From contig NZ_JACYFR010000002.1 of assembly GCF_014837175.1 (NCBI RefSeq), positions 186,001 to 250,000 on the forward strand: DNA of 64,000 bases. Direction: 5' to 3'. The notes beneath the pieces were generated by a model that did not search any database, had not been told where the DNA came from, and saw nothing but the letters and a program-made list of their open reading frames with translations. The stretch is from Cellulomonas sp. JH27-2 (lineage in GTDB: Bacteria; Actinomycetota; Actinomycetes; Actinomycetales; Cellulomonadaceae). This document shows, piece after piece, positions 52,383 through 60,880 of this stretch (position 1 is its first letter; each line of letters opens with the position of its first letter). A program made the translations under genes and the position numbers.

Positions 52383-52976
52383 ATGGGCGTGGTGACGCGA
52401 GGTTTCGGTGGCAGACGGCCCGATCCCGACCGGGAGCTCCCTCCGGGGCAGTTCCTGACCCAGGACTTCCCGGTGCTGTCGGCGGGTCCGACGCCGAACG
52501 TCGACGAGGCCCACTGGCAGCTGGAGATCCACGCCGAGACGGGCGAGGTGCACCGCTGGTCGTGGGAGCAGTTCCTGGCGCTGCCTGCCCAGGACGTGAC
52601 CACGGACATCCACTGCGTCACGCACTGGACCAAGCTCGGCACGACGTGGCGGGGGGTCAGCCTCGACACCCTGTTCGAGGACGTCGAGACCAGCGCCGAC
52701 TTCGTGATGGCCCACTCCTACGGCGGCTACACGACCAACCTGCCGCTGCAGGACCTGCTCGACGGCCAGGCATGGGTCGCGTTCGAGTTCGAGGGGGAGC
52801 CGCTCGACCCGGTGCACGGCGGCCCGGCACGGCTGCTGGTGCCGCACCTGTACTTCTGGAAGAGCGCCAAGTGGCTGCACGGCCTGGTCATGCAGGACGA
52901 CGACGAACCCGGGTTCTGGGAGCGCAACGGGTACCACCTCTACGGCGATCCCTGGCTCGAGCAGCGGTACTCGTGA
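52383..52976 (+). CDS. Molybdopterin-dependent sulfite-oxidase-like oxidoreductase
   Basis: The 197-residue protein is a cytoplasmic-length oxidoreductase molybdopterin domain. The cofactor-coordinating Cys lies in DIHCVTHWTKL, and LDPVHGGPARLLVPHLYFWKS is the conserved sulfite-oxidase-family segment. It lacks a Tat signal and a haem domain. It is coupled by GTGA overlap to a ferredoxin-reductase-like flavoprotein that could supply electrons. Natural substrate unknown. Start ATG 52383 with purine-rich GAGGG upstream. Confidence 0.9.
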   Translation: MGVVTRGFGGRRPDPDRELPPGQFLTQDFPVLSAGPTPNVDEAHWQLEIHAETGEVHRWSWEQFLALPAQDVTTDIHCVTHWTKLGTTWRGVSLDTLFEDVETSADFVMAHSYGGYTTNLPLQDLLDGQAWVAFEFEGEPLDPVHGGPARLLVPHLYFWKSAKWLHGLVMQDDDEPGFWERNGYHLYGDPWLEQRYS

Positions 52977-53701
52977 GCGGGTCTGCAGCCGGTTGGCACG
53001 TGGCCACCGTCGTGGCCGCGCGCCCGCTCACGCCCACGGCGCGGGGCCTGACGCTGGCCGTACCCGGCCTGCCCGCGCCGCTGCCCGGGCAGCACGTCGA
53101 CCTGCGGCTCACCGCGCCCGACGGCTACACGGCGACGCGGTCCTACTCGCTGGCCGCGAGCGGGCAGGCGGAGCGCGTCGACCTGGTCGTGGACCGCGTG
53201 CCGGGCGGCGAGGTGTCGCCGTACCTCGTGGAGGAGGCCCGGCCGGGCGACGTCATGGAGGTGCGCGGTCCGCTCGGCGGCTTCTTCGTCTGGCACGAGG
53301 ACGATCCGGGCCCCGTGCTTCTGGTCGCCGGCGGCTCGGGCGTGGTGCCGCTGCTCGCGATGCTGCGGGCGCGGCGGGCGTCGTCGAGCGTTGCGCCGTT
53401 CCTCGTCGTCGTCTCCGTACGTACGCCTGACGACGCGATCGCGCGGGCAGAGATCGACGAGCCGACCGTCGGTGTCGAGGTGCGGTGGGTGTTCACGCGC
53501 CGGACGCCGCCGGACTGGCCTGCTGGCCCGCACCGATTGGCGGCCGATGACCTCGTCGCACCCGGCTTTGCGCCCGAGGACCACCCCGCCGTCTTCGTGT
53601 GCGGGCCGACGGGTTTCGTCGAGCACGCCGCGGGACTGCTCACGACGATCGGGCACGCGCCGGGCCGGGTGCGCACCGAGCGATTCGGAGGTACCTCATG
53701 A
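52973..53701 (+). CDS. FAD/NAD(P)-binding ferredoxin-reductase-like oxidoreductase
   Basis: The 242-residue protein has the FAD-binding RSYSLAA motif (about 58-64), the NAD-binding VLLVAGGSGVVPLLAM block (about 115-131) and a C-terminal VCGPTGFVEHAA. No iron-sulfur domain is fused. It lies between the molybdopterin oxidoreductase and a DUF6510 zinc-ribbon protein with 4-nt overlaps on both sides, so the three act as one operon, probably one electron-transfer unit. Confidence 0.9.
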   Translation: MSGSAAGWHVATVVAARPLTPTARGLTLAVPGLPAPLPGQHVDLRLTAPDGYTATRSYSLAASGQAERVDLVVDRVPGGEVSPYLVEEARPGDVMEVRGPLGGFFVWHEDDPGPVLLVAGGSGVVPLLAMLRARRASSSVAPFLVVVSVRTPDDAIARAEIDEPTVGVEVRWVFTRRTPPDWPAGPHRLAADDLVAPGFAPEDHPAVFVCGPTGFVEHAAGLLTTIGHAPGRVRTERFGGTS

Positions 53702-53967
53702 GCGACGATGCGCAGAGGACCGACCGGCTCGACGGCAACGCCGTCGCCGGCGCGCTCGGGGCGGCGTACGGCATCGACGTGACGCTCGCCGTCGTGCGGT
53801 GCGTCTCGTGCGGCCACACGGACGTCGTGGCCCGGACCCGCGTGCACCTCAGCCCGATGGGGGCCGTCGTGCGGTGCGCCGCATGCGACGCCGTGCTCGT
53901 GGTGGTGGTCGAACGGCCCGACGGGACGCTCGTCTCGAGTCCCGGCGCGAGCTGGGTCCGCGGCTGA
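53698..53967 (+). CDS. DUF6510 small zinc-ribbon protein
   Basis: The 89-residue protein carries two Cys-x2-Cys pairs (VRCVSCGHT and VRCAACDAV), suggesting a zinc ribbon. The N-terminal LDGNAVAGALGAAYGIDVT is typical of the DUF6510 family, which sits next to molybdopterin and flavin oxidoreductases in actinobacteria. GGAGG lies 6 nt before the ATG, which overlaps the reductase stop. Confidence 0.85.
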   Translation: MSDDAQRTDRLDGNAVAGALGAAYGIDVTLAVVRCVSCGHTDVVARTRVHLSPMGAVVRCAACDAVLVVVVERPDGTLVSSPGASWVRG

Positions 53968-53973
53968 GCGTGG

Positions 53974-54612
53974 TCAGCCGCCCAGGCCCGCGTCGCGTGC
54001 CGCGACGATGGCCTCGGCGCGGCTCGCGAGGTGCAGCTTGTCGAGGATCGCACTGACGTTGTTGGCGACGGTCTTGGGGGACAGGAACAGCCGCGCGCCG
54101 ATCTCGGGGTTGCTCAGCCCGGCGGCGACGCCGTCGAGGATCTCGCGCTCCCGCTCGCTGAGGCTCGGGAACGCCCGCTCGGGGCGGTACGGACCGGCGC
54201 GGAACCATGCCTGCAGCCGTCGCGCGAGCGCCGTACCGAACACCGCCTGACCTGCCGCCGCAGCCCGGACGGCGGCGACGATGTCCGCGCCGTCCGCGCC
54301 CTTGAGCAGGTAACCGACCGCACCCGCCCGCACGGCGGCGAACACCGTGTCATCGTCGTCGAACATCGTGAGCACCACGACCTTCGTTGCCGAGCCGGCC
54401 GAGGCGAGCTCGGCCGTGGCGTCCAGCCCCTTCAGCTCCGGCATCTGCAGGTCCATCAGCACGACGTCCGGCCGCAGGTCGAGGCAGAGGCGGACCGCCG
54501 CCCTGCCGTCGGCCGCCTCACCGACGACCGTGAGGTCGTCGCTCGCCTCCAGCACCGCGCGCAGCCCCTGGCGGACCAGGGGGTGGTCGTCGGCCAGCAC
54601 GATGGTGGTCAC
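53974..54612 (-). CDS. NarL/FixJ-family response regulator
   Basis: The 212-residue protein has a receiver domain with phosphoacceptor Asp in VVLMDLQMPE (about Asp52), acidic pocket VLADDHP, and Thr/Lys switch residues (VVLTMFDDD, YLLKGADG). The C-terminal LuxR-type HTH reads LSEREREILDGVAAGLSNPEIGARL. GTG 54612 overlaps the kinase stop by 4 nt (GTGA). Partner of the adjacent histidine kinase; target genes unknown. Confidence 0.94.
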   Translation of the reverse strand: MTTIVLADDHPLVRQGLRAVLEASDDLTVVGEAADGRAAVRLCLDLRPDVVLMDLQMPELKGLDATAELASAGSATKVVVLTMFDDDDTVFAAVRAGAVGYLLKGADGADIVAAVRAAAAGQAVFGTALARRLQAWFRAGPYRPERAFPSLSEREREILDGVAAGLSNPEIGARLFLSPKTVANNVSAILDKLHLASRAEAIVAARDAGLGG

Positions 54613-56339
54613 GTCAGCACCTCCAGCGGGTAGGTAGCCCGGACGCGACCGCCGGACGGCCCCGGTCCGGCGGTGAACGTCCCGCCCAGCTCGTCGGCGC
54701 GTTCTCGCATCGACGCGAGCCCCACGCCGGGCATGCCCCAGTCGTGGCCCGTGCCGTCGTCGACGACGGTGAGCGTGAGTGCGGTGCCGACCTCGACGAC
54801 GACGTCCACACGCGTCGCGCCCGCGTGCTTCACCACGTTGTGGACAGCCTCGACGGCGGTGCGCAGGGCGGCCACCTCGACGGCTGCGGGCAGGTCCAGG
54901 GCATCAGGCACGGTCGTCGTCGCCTGCAGGGTGCCGGCCACGTGGGCGACCTGCAGCTTCAACGCGCCGGCGAACCCGAGCTCGTCGAGGTTCGGTGGTC
55001 GCAGGTCGTAGACGAGGGCGCGCAAGGTGCGGATCACCTCGCCGGACGCGTCCTTGGCGGTGGCGAGGTACTCGTTGGCACGGTCGGGGTCGGCGCGCGC
55101 CGCGTCCAGGTTGAGGCCCAGGCCCGTGAGCATGGGCCCGATGCCGTCGTGCAGGTCGCGCCGCATGCGTCGACGTTCCTCCTCACGCGCCGCGATCAGG
55201 CGCTGGCGGGCGTCGAGCAGGTCCGCCGTGAGGACCTCGGTGCGCAGCGAGCCGGCGACGAGCCGTGTCGTCGACGCGAGGACAACACGGTCCTGGCTGC
55301 TGATCTGCTCGCGACCGAAACGCGGTGCGCAGACCAGCTCGCCGAGCACCTCGCCCTCGTAGTCGATCGGCCACCGCTCGACGTCGTCCTGCGCCTGCCC
55401 GACCGACGCCACGACGACCGCGCCGCGGCACACGGCGACGTACGGCAGTCGGAGCAGGTCCGAGGTGGCGTGCACGATGCCGTCGAGCGTGCCGCCGCCG
55501 CGCAGGTGGTAGCTCGCGGAGCGGCGCACGATCGAGTCGATCGCCCACAGGTCGTAGCGCAGGATCGCGACGAGCAGCGCGGCGGGCGCGACGAATGCGG
55601 ACGCGGCGAGCAACCAGGGCGGCGCGTGCCCGGTGGCGGCGACGGGCCAGCCGAGCAGTGTGACGACAGCACCCCCGGCCATCCACGCCAGCTGGCGACG
55701 TTCCAGGTCCCGAGCCCGGTACCAACGCACGACGACGTTCACGCCGGCGACGCCGGTCAGCAGCACGAGCAGGGGGAGGACGACGAGCAGTGCGGAGGCG
55801 ATGCTCGGCACGGGCGTGCCGTCGATGAACCGCGACGTCCCGGCGACCGCGTCGGTGCCGTTCCAGTCCTCGAGGAGGCCGGCGCAGGCCCCCACGACGA
55901 CGCCCCAGCGGATCACACGGTCGAGGAGGACCCACGTGCGGCCTGCCGGAGCACCTGTCGGGAAACGGCAGAAGACAAGCCCGAGCAGGACGTCGGGGAC
56001 CCATTGTATCCCTGCCAGAGAGTAGGCCCACAGCAGCGCCGAGCTGCCGTGCCCGTCATCGAACGCGACCGCGGCCGGCACGCCGACCCCGAGGTAGACG
56101 ACCTCGACCACGGCGCCGGTCGCGAAGATCCACCCGAACGACAGATCGGGCCTTCGCACGAGCAGGATCGATGCCGTCAGCCCCCAGGCGACGAGCTCGG
56201 CCGTGCGCTCCGGTATCTGCGCGTCTGGGCCGAGGTCGTCGCGGACCTGCATCCCGATCGCGGCAGCAGCGACGACCGCGGTCAGCACGAGCAGGGCGAA
56301 CGCGATCACGTCCGCGCGCCTGATCAGGGCTGACCTCAC
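54609..56339 (-). CDS. NarL-partner sensor histidine kinase with multi-helix N-terminus
   Basis: The 576-residue kinase has about eight hydrophobic helices (residues 1-300), a GAF-like region (about 310-370), a HisKA_3 dimerisation helix with the phospho-His in RRMRRDLHDGIGPMLTGL, and an HATPase_c domain with EAVHNVVKHAGAT (N box) and DDGTGHDWGMPGVGLASM (G boxes). GTG 56339 sits 6 nt after CAGACT, predicting leaderless expression. Membrane-embedded sensing is implied; the ligand is unknown. Divergent membrane protein at 56502 might be a target. Confidence 0.92.
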   Translation of the reverse strand: MRSALIRRADVIAFALLVLTAVVAAAAIGMQVRDDLGPDAQIPERTAELVAWGLTASILLVRRPDLSFGWIFATGAVVEVVYLGVGVPAAVAFDDGHGSSALLWAYSLAGIQWVPDVLLGLVFCRFPTGAPAGRTWVLLDRVIRWGVVVGACAGLLEDWNGTDAVAGTSRFIDGTPVPSIASALLVVLPLLVLLTGVAGVNVVVRWYRARDLERRQLAWMAGGAVVTLLGWPVAATGHAPPWLLAASAFVAPAALLVAILRYDLWAIDSIVRRSASYHLRGGGTLDGIVHATSDLLRLPYVAVCRGAVVVASVGQAQDDVERWPIDYEGEVLGELVCAPRFGREQISSQDRVVLASTTRLVAGSLRTEVLTADLLDARQRLIAAREEERRRMRRDLHDGIGPMLTGLGLNLDAARADPDRANEYLATAKDASGEVIRTLRALVYDLRPPNLDELGFAGALKLQVAHVAGTLQATTTVPDALDLPAAVEVAALRTAVEAVHNVVKHAGATRVDVVVEVGTALTLTVVDDGTGHDWGMPGVGLASMRERADELGGTFTAGPGPSGGRVRATYPLEVLT

Positions 56340-56345
56340 GTTCGA

Positions 56346-56351
56346 AGTCTG
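56346..56351 (-). promoter_or_regulatory. -10 element CAGACT, leaderless kinase-regulator operon
   Basis: CAGACT on the minus strand ends 6 nt before the kinase GTG. Confidence 0.5.
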
Positions 56352-56501
56352 GCCCACCGAGTGCCGCCATGGGGTCGACGCGGGTCCCGAGTTCCCGGGA
56401 ACCGTTCCTGCAGCGGCGGGATCGCGGCGTGAGCCCGTGCCCTGTGGCCGGGATCGAGCCGGGGGCCACGGTGGGGCTACCTCGAACCGAAGGAGATCAT
56501 G

Positions 56502-57230
56502 ATGGCTTCCCTGACGAACACGCCCACCGGGCACCTGGCGCCCGAGCCCACCACGGTCCACGACGCCCGCCGGTTCTGGCGGCTGCTCCTGGCCGTCGTC
56601 GTCCCGATCCCGTGGCTGGCCAAGGGCATCCAGTACGTCGTCGACGGACGCAGCTTCGACCACGCCGCCGACCAGATCAGCTACGACGCCGCGCACGGCG
56701 CCTACCAGTACCTGCAGTGGCTCGACGCGCTGTTCGTCGTCCTGGTCGTGCCGTCGGTTCTGGCGATGGTGTTGATCTCCCGGCGCGGGGCGCCGCGCCT
56801 CGCGACCGCGGCGACCGTCCTGATGGCGGGCGGCTTCCTCCTCGCGTTGACGCTGAACAACGCTGGTGGCGGTGACTGGTCGGCATGGGCGGCGGCGCAG
56901 AAGGGGATGGATCCCGCCACCACGGGCGCGACGCTCGACGCGCTGGTGGATCCTCGTCAGCCCGTCGGGATCCTCGGCTTCCTCGTGGCGATCGTCGTCG
57001 GGTCGATCCTGATCGGACTCGCACTCTGGAAGAGCGCCGCGGTGCCGCTCTGGGCCGCGTTGTGCATCGCGCTCGGCGGTGCGACGCACATCTTCCTGAC
57101 GTTCGACCACGTGGTGCATGGCGCGGGTCTGGTGGTCCTCGCCGCGGGCTGCGTCGGCGTCAGCCGTGCGCTGGTCCAGCTGCCCGACGACGAGTTCGAC
57201 CTGCGCCCGTTCACCGAGCGGACGAGCTGA
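56502..57230 (+). CDS. Hypothetical multi-helix membrane protein
   Basis: The 242-residue protein has about six hydrophobic helices (LLLAVVVPIPWLAKG, LFVVLVVPSVLAMVLIS, TVLMAGGFLLALTL, VGILGFLVAIVVGSILIGLAL, LWAALCIALGGATHIFL, GAGLVVLAAGCVGV). I do not recognise a family. AAGGAG lies 6 nt before ATG 56502; ATG 56499 immediately before is possible but too close. It is divergent from the two-component system and may be its target. The soluble C-terminus is LPDDEFDLRPFTERTS. Confidence 0.8.
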   Translation: MASLTNTPTGHLAPEPTTVHDARRFWRLLLAVVVPIPWLAKGIQYVVDGRSFDHAADQISYDAAHGAYQYLQWLDALFVVLVVPSVLAMVLISRRGAPRLATAATVLMAGGFLLALTLNNAGGGDWSAWAAAQKGMDPATTGATLDALVDPRQPVGILGFLVAIVVGSILIGLALWKSAAVPLWAALCIALGGATHIFLTFDHVVHGAGLVVLAAGCVGVSRALVQLPDDEFDLRPFTERTS

Positions 57231-57450
57231 GTCGACGACGAGAACGAACACCCCCGCCGCCCTGAGGGCGACGGCCGGCCGGACAAGGCCGACACGGACA
57301 ACGATGGCCTCCCGGACCCGGTCTGGCCGCGCCTGACGTCATGTGCGGCCTGGGCGGTAACGACACCATCAACGGCGGCAACGGCGACGACGTCATCGAC
57401 GGTGGAGCCGGCAACGACACGATCGCGGGCGGGATGGTCGCCGCGGCCGC
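57231..57450 (+). pseudogene. Remnant of secreted calcium-binding repeat protein (TSP3 and RTX repeats)
   Basis: Two calcium-binding motifs survive in different frames. In one frame (57267-57314) DGRPDKADTDNDGLPD resembles thrombospondin type 3 repeats. In another (57341-57433) CGLGGNDTINGGNGDDVIDG and following GGAGNDTI form RTX nonapeptides. No start, signal peptide or intact frame joins them. It appears to be what is left of a large exported protein, possibly the same locus that ended in the NucA/NucB domain downstream. The rest of 57451-57657 holds nothing recognisable. Confidence 0.7.
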
Positions 57451-57657
57451 GCTCGTCGCCAAGAAGCTCGAGGCTCCTGAGCTGGGCAGGGGAGCGGCGA
57501 ACACCTTGAGCCAGAGGGTCGGCACCGCCCCCACGATGGACCCGGCAGCAATCGGCCGGATCGCGGCCGTTGTCGCAGTCTCGACGACCCTGTACCGCGA
57601 GTCGCAGGTCAGCTCCGACGCCGAGCGGCGCGACCGGGTGACCCGCGCAGTGCGGGC

Positions 57658-58173
57658 GTGCTCGCAGACGGCCGTGCTCTTGATCCTTCCGGACCGAGGC
57701 GCCGCTCACCCGTGCAGGTTAACCCGATCTTCCTTCCGGGGGAGACCGACGCCGGCGGCGCAGCGCGCAATGACGCTGCGGCCATCGCTGCAGACCCGAG
57801 CAAGCTGCTGCTCCAGTACGCGCCTGCTGCCGAGCGGCTCCCTGTCGTCCAGGCCGCACTGATCGCTGATGGGAAGCCGTCGAGCAACCCGCGCCAGTGG
57901 TACCAGCAGTACGACCCGTGCAAGACGTACTCGGCTCCGTACGCCTGCGATGAATATCCATTCTTCGCATCGACGCGTTCGGGGCCGCCGGTTGGCGGGG
58001 CCGGGTCGCGGCTGGCCGTGGTGCTCGGCTCGGAGAACACGGCCGAGGGGAACGCCTACTCGGCGTTCACCAGGTCGTGCCCTCCGGTGAGCTCGACACC
58101 GCGCAAGCCGTTCCTGGTGGTTCCGCTGGTGGGGCCCGCAGCCGCTCCGACAGACTGGGTTTGCCCCCGATGA
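57658..58173 (+). pseudogene. NucA/NucB-type DNase toxin domain, 5'-truncated
   Basis: The reading frame encodes up to 171 residues. The C-terminal half contains WYQQYDPCKTYSAPYACDEYPFFAS, here split in reading, whose CDEYPF core is the hallmark of NucA/NucB deoxyribonucleases used as polymorphic toxin tips. ENTAEGNAYSAFTRSC and PFLVVPLV fit the later part of that domain. There is no signal peptide, prepeptide or delivery domain, and GTG 57658 is merely the first start available. The stop overlaps the next start (ATGA), the usual toxin-immunity coupling. Likely the tail of a deleted toxin gene. Confidence 0.72.
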
Positions 58174-58829
58174 GCGGGGCAACGGCTTCAGATGGGACAG
58201 CGTTGAGTAACGAAGCAGACCGGTTCAGTGCCGCCTCGGAGCAGTTCGAGGCGGCACTGGCCGCCCGCAACCACCCACTGGGCCGGTTTTTGCGCCCGGG
58301 GCTGTCCGTCGAGCGGATCGAGTCGCTGATGGCCACAACCCACCGGGGCACGCCACCGGCCGGCGCGAGCGGGCCGCCGCTGCGGCTGCCTGAGGCGGCC
58401 GCGCGGTTGTGGTCGTGGCACGACGGGGTCGACACCACGGACCTGACCCGCGTCCCGGGCAGTGAGCAGCTACCCGGAGGCCTGGTGTTCCTGCCGCTCG
58501 AGCTGGCCGTGCAGAACTACCAGGCCTCCGTGGCGGACTTTCCGTGGACAGACCTGGACGACATGTCACCGGACTGGTTCCCCATCGCCACGATGGGGCA
58601 CGGTGACCAGCTGCTTGTCGACTGCGCCGGCACAGCGCAGGGCCAGCTCATCTACCGGAAGCTGGGGGACTACAACACCCAGGAGGACTTCGAGCGGGAG
58701 AACCTGCCATCGATCGCTCACGCGTTCGAGGCGTGGACGAGACTGCTGGTCAGCGGGGACTGGGCCTTGGACGGCGGCACGTGGACGTACACCCGAGAGT
58801 GGCAGCCTGAGCTGCCCAGCTGGTACTGA
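58170..58829 (+). CDS. SMI1/KNR4 (SUKH) family immunity protein
   Basis: The 219-residue protein contains LPEAAARLWSWHDGVDTTD, LVFLPLELAVQNYQ, WFPIATMGHGDQLLVDCAG and the late YTREWQPELPSWY, matching SUKH-superfamily immunity proteins that neutralise nuclease toxins. It appears intact. Start ATG 58170 overlaps the upstream toxin-domain stop. Keeping immunity while the toxin decays is common in polymorphic toxin loci, since the protein still protects against kin. Codon use is less GC-biased than neighbouring core genes, in line with transfer. Confidence 0.8.
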   Translation: MSGATASDGTALSNEADRFSAASEQFEAALAARNHPLGRFLRPGLSVERIESLMATTHRGTPPAGASGPPLRLPEAAARLWSWHDGVDTTDLTRVPGSEQLPGGLVFLPLELAVQNYQASVADFPWTDLDDMSPDWFPIATMGHGDQLLVDCAGTAQGQLIYRKLGDYNTQEDFERENLPSIAHAFEAWTRLLVSGDWALDGGTWTYTREWQPELPSWY

Positions 58830-58935
58830 CCGACTGATCTCGGTGGATGCTCCCGCGCTCGCAGCCGAGCTCATCGCATCCGGTGCGCCGGGAAGTTCCG
58901 CAGGAAGGGGCGTCGAGCGCGGCACCTGACGCGGT

Positions 58936-59248
58936 TCAGCAGTAGCTCGAGACGTGGGTGTCGGGCTCCCGCCACACCGTCGTCAAGCTCGGAACGACGA
59001 TGCTGACCAGTTCGGCAGGGGCGGCCGGGATGTACTTTGCGCTCCCCACTACTCGGATGCCGACTCGGTCGGCGGGGACGCGTGCCAAGCGTTCTGCCGG
59101 TGAGCCGGAAAGCAGGCGGGAAGTCGGGTCGGCCCAGCAGGGCTCGCGTGGCGCGGGTGCCCTGGCGCAAGGCCACGGCGATGTGCTCGACCGCCCAGAT
59201 CGGGTCGGCCTGGTCGACCGGGAGAAGTGGTGTGCGTCCGCTGTGCAT
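58936..59248 (-). pseudogene. Frameshifted HTH/excisionase-like remnant
   Basis: From ATG 59248 the minus strand reads PIWAVEHIAVALRQGTRATR then ALLGRPDFPPAFRLTG, the ending typical of AlpA/excisionase-type HTH proteins. The expected continuation RQNAWHAS appears in a second frame (stopping at about 59049), and a third frame stays open to 58936. This indicates a small indel near 59105. No integrase lies nearby. The remainder of the gap 58830-58935 has no recognisable gene. Confidence 0.5.
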
Positions 59249-59314
59249 GACGCGGAACGTCCCCACTCGCCGCGGGGGGCGCACTCCCCGCATGGAACTT
59301 GTGGCAAAACGTGT

Positions 59315-59348
59315 GGCACCCCCGCCGCACGGAGGCGACGGGGGTGCC
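59315..59348 (-). terminator. Distal hairpin downstream of glnA
   Basis: GGCACCCCCG (59315-59324) pairs with CGGGGGTGCC (59339-59348). It is a possible backup terminator for glnA. Confidence 0.5.
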
Positions 59349-59362
59349 GTTACTGCAGGTCA

Positions 59363-59390
59363 CCGCCTCACGGGAGCAGCCGTGAGGCGG
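59363..59390 (-). terminator. Terminator of glnA
   Basis: CCGCCTCACGG (59363-59373) and CCGTGAGGCGG (59380-59390) form an 11-bp stem with a 6-nt loop, starting 6 nt past the glnA stop codon. Confidence 0.8.
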
Positions 59391-59395
59391 GACGA

Positions 59396-60820
59396 TCACA
59401 CGTCGTAGTAGAGCTCGAACTCGTGCGGGTGCGGCCGCAGGCGAATCGGGTCCACCTCGGCGGAGCGCTTGTAGTCGATCCACGTCTCGATCAGGTCGGG
59501 CGTGAAGACGTTGCCCGCCGTGAGGAAGTCGTGGTCGGCCTCGAGACGGTCCAGGACCTCGCCCAGCGAGCCCGGGACCTGCTGGATGAGCGCGTGCTCC
59601 TCCGGGGGCAGCTCGTACAGGTCCTTGTCGACCGGCTCCGGCGGCTCGATGCGGTTCTGGATGCCGTCGATGCCGGCCATCAGCATGGCCGCGAACGCCA
59701 GGTACGGGTTCGACGACGGGTCCGGCACTCGGAACTCGATGCGCTTGGCCTTCGGGTTGGAACCGGTGACCGGGATGCGGATGCACGCGGAGCGGTTACG
59801 GGCCGAGTAGACCAGGTTGACCGGGGCCTCGAAGCCGGGGACCAGGCGGTGGTAGGAGTTCACCGTCGGGTTGGTGAAGGCCAGCAGCGAGGGCGCGTGC
59901 TTGAGCAGGCCGCCGATGTACCAGCGGGCCGTGTCGGACAGGCCGCCGTAGCCCTTCTCGTCGAAGAACAGCGGCTCGCCGTCCTTCCACAGGGACTGGT
60001 GCACGTGCATGCCCGAGCCGTTGTCGCCGAACAGCGGCTTCGGCATGAAGGTGGCCGACTTGCCGTTGTTGTGGGCCACGTTCTTCACGACGTACTTGAA
60101 GAGCATGACCTTGTCGCCGGAGATCGCCAGCTTGTCGAAGCGGTAGTTGATCTCCTGCTGGCCGGCGGTGCCGACCTCGTGGTGCGCGCGCTCGACGCCC
60201 AGGCCCAGCGCGTCCAGCTGCAGGCTGATCTCGTCGCGGATGTCGGCGAAGCCGTCGACCGGCGGGACGGGGAAGTAGCCACCCTTGTAGGGGATCTTGT
60301 GGCCGAGGTTGCCACCCTCCTCCTCGCGGCCGGTGTTCCAGGCCGCCTCGAAGGAGTCGATCTTGTAGAAGGACTCGTTCTGCGCCGTCTTGAAGCGCAC
60401 GTCGTCGAAGATGTAGAACTCGGCCTCGGGCGCGAAGAACGCGGTGTCCGCGATGCCGGTCGAGCGCAGGTACGCCTCGGCCTTGGCGGCGACCTGACGC
60501 GGGTCGCGGCTGTAGGGCTCGTCGGTGTACGGGTCGACGATGTGCATGTTGATGTTCAGCGTCTTCTCGACGCGGAACGGGTCGATGTAGGCCGACGTCA
60601 CGTCCGGGATGAGCTTCATGTCGGACTCGTGGATGGCCTGGAAGCCGCGGATCGACGAACCGTCGAACATCTGGCCGTCGGTGAAGAACGCCTCGTCGAC
60701 GGACGCTGCGGGCACGTTGAAGTGCTGCATCGTGCCGGGCAGGTCGCAGAACCGCACGTCGACGAACTTGACGTCCTCGCTCGCGATGAACGCCAGGACT
60801 TCCTCTGGCTTCTTGAACAT
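59396..60820 (-). CDS. glnA: Glutamine synthetase type I-beta
   Basis: The 474-residue enzyme forms glutamine from glutamate and ammonia. Landmarks are [63 protein letters not shown] and NRSACIRIP. The adenylation site tyrosine is in [10 protein letters not shown], so activity is controlled by GlnE (46353-49388). ATG 60820 follows GAGGAG. A four-element GlnR box lies 60-98 bp upstream. This is the main housekeeping GS; glnA2 is the second copy in the window. Confidence 0.97.
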   Translation of the reverse strand: MFKKPEEVLAFIASEDVKFVDVRFCDLPGTMQHFNVPAASVDEAFFTDGQMFDGSSIRGFQAIHESDMKLIPDVTSAYIDPFRVEKTLNINMHIVDPYTDEPYSRDPRQVAAKAEAYLRSTGIADTAFFAPEAEFYIFDDVRFKTAQNESFYKIDSFEAAWNTGREEEGGNLGHKIPYKGGYFPVPPVDGFADIRDEISLQLDALGLGVERAHHEVGTAGQQEINYRFDKLAISGDKVMLFKYVVKNVAHNNGKSATFMPKPLFGDNGSGMHVHQSLWKDGEPLFFDEKGYGGLSDTARWYIGGLLKHAPSLLAFTNPTVNSYHRLVPGFEAPVNLVYSARNRSACIRIPVTGSNPKAKRIEFRVPDPSSNPYLAFAAMLMAGIDGIQNRIEPPEPVDKDLYELPPEEHALIQQVPGSLGEVLDRLEADHDFLTAGNVFTPDLIETWIDYKRSAEVDPIRLRPHPHEFELYYDV

Positions 60821-60880
60821 CCGCTGCTCCTCGGTTGGTGGCGCCCGTGCGTCGGGCAGGGCTGACGTTACGAGCGCGCC

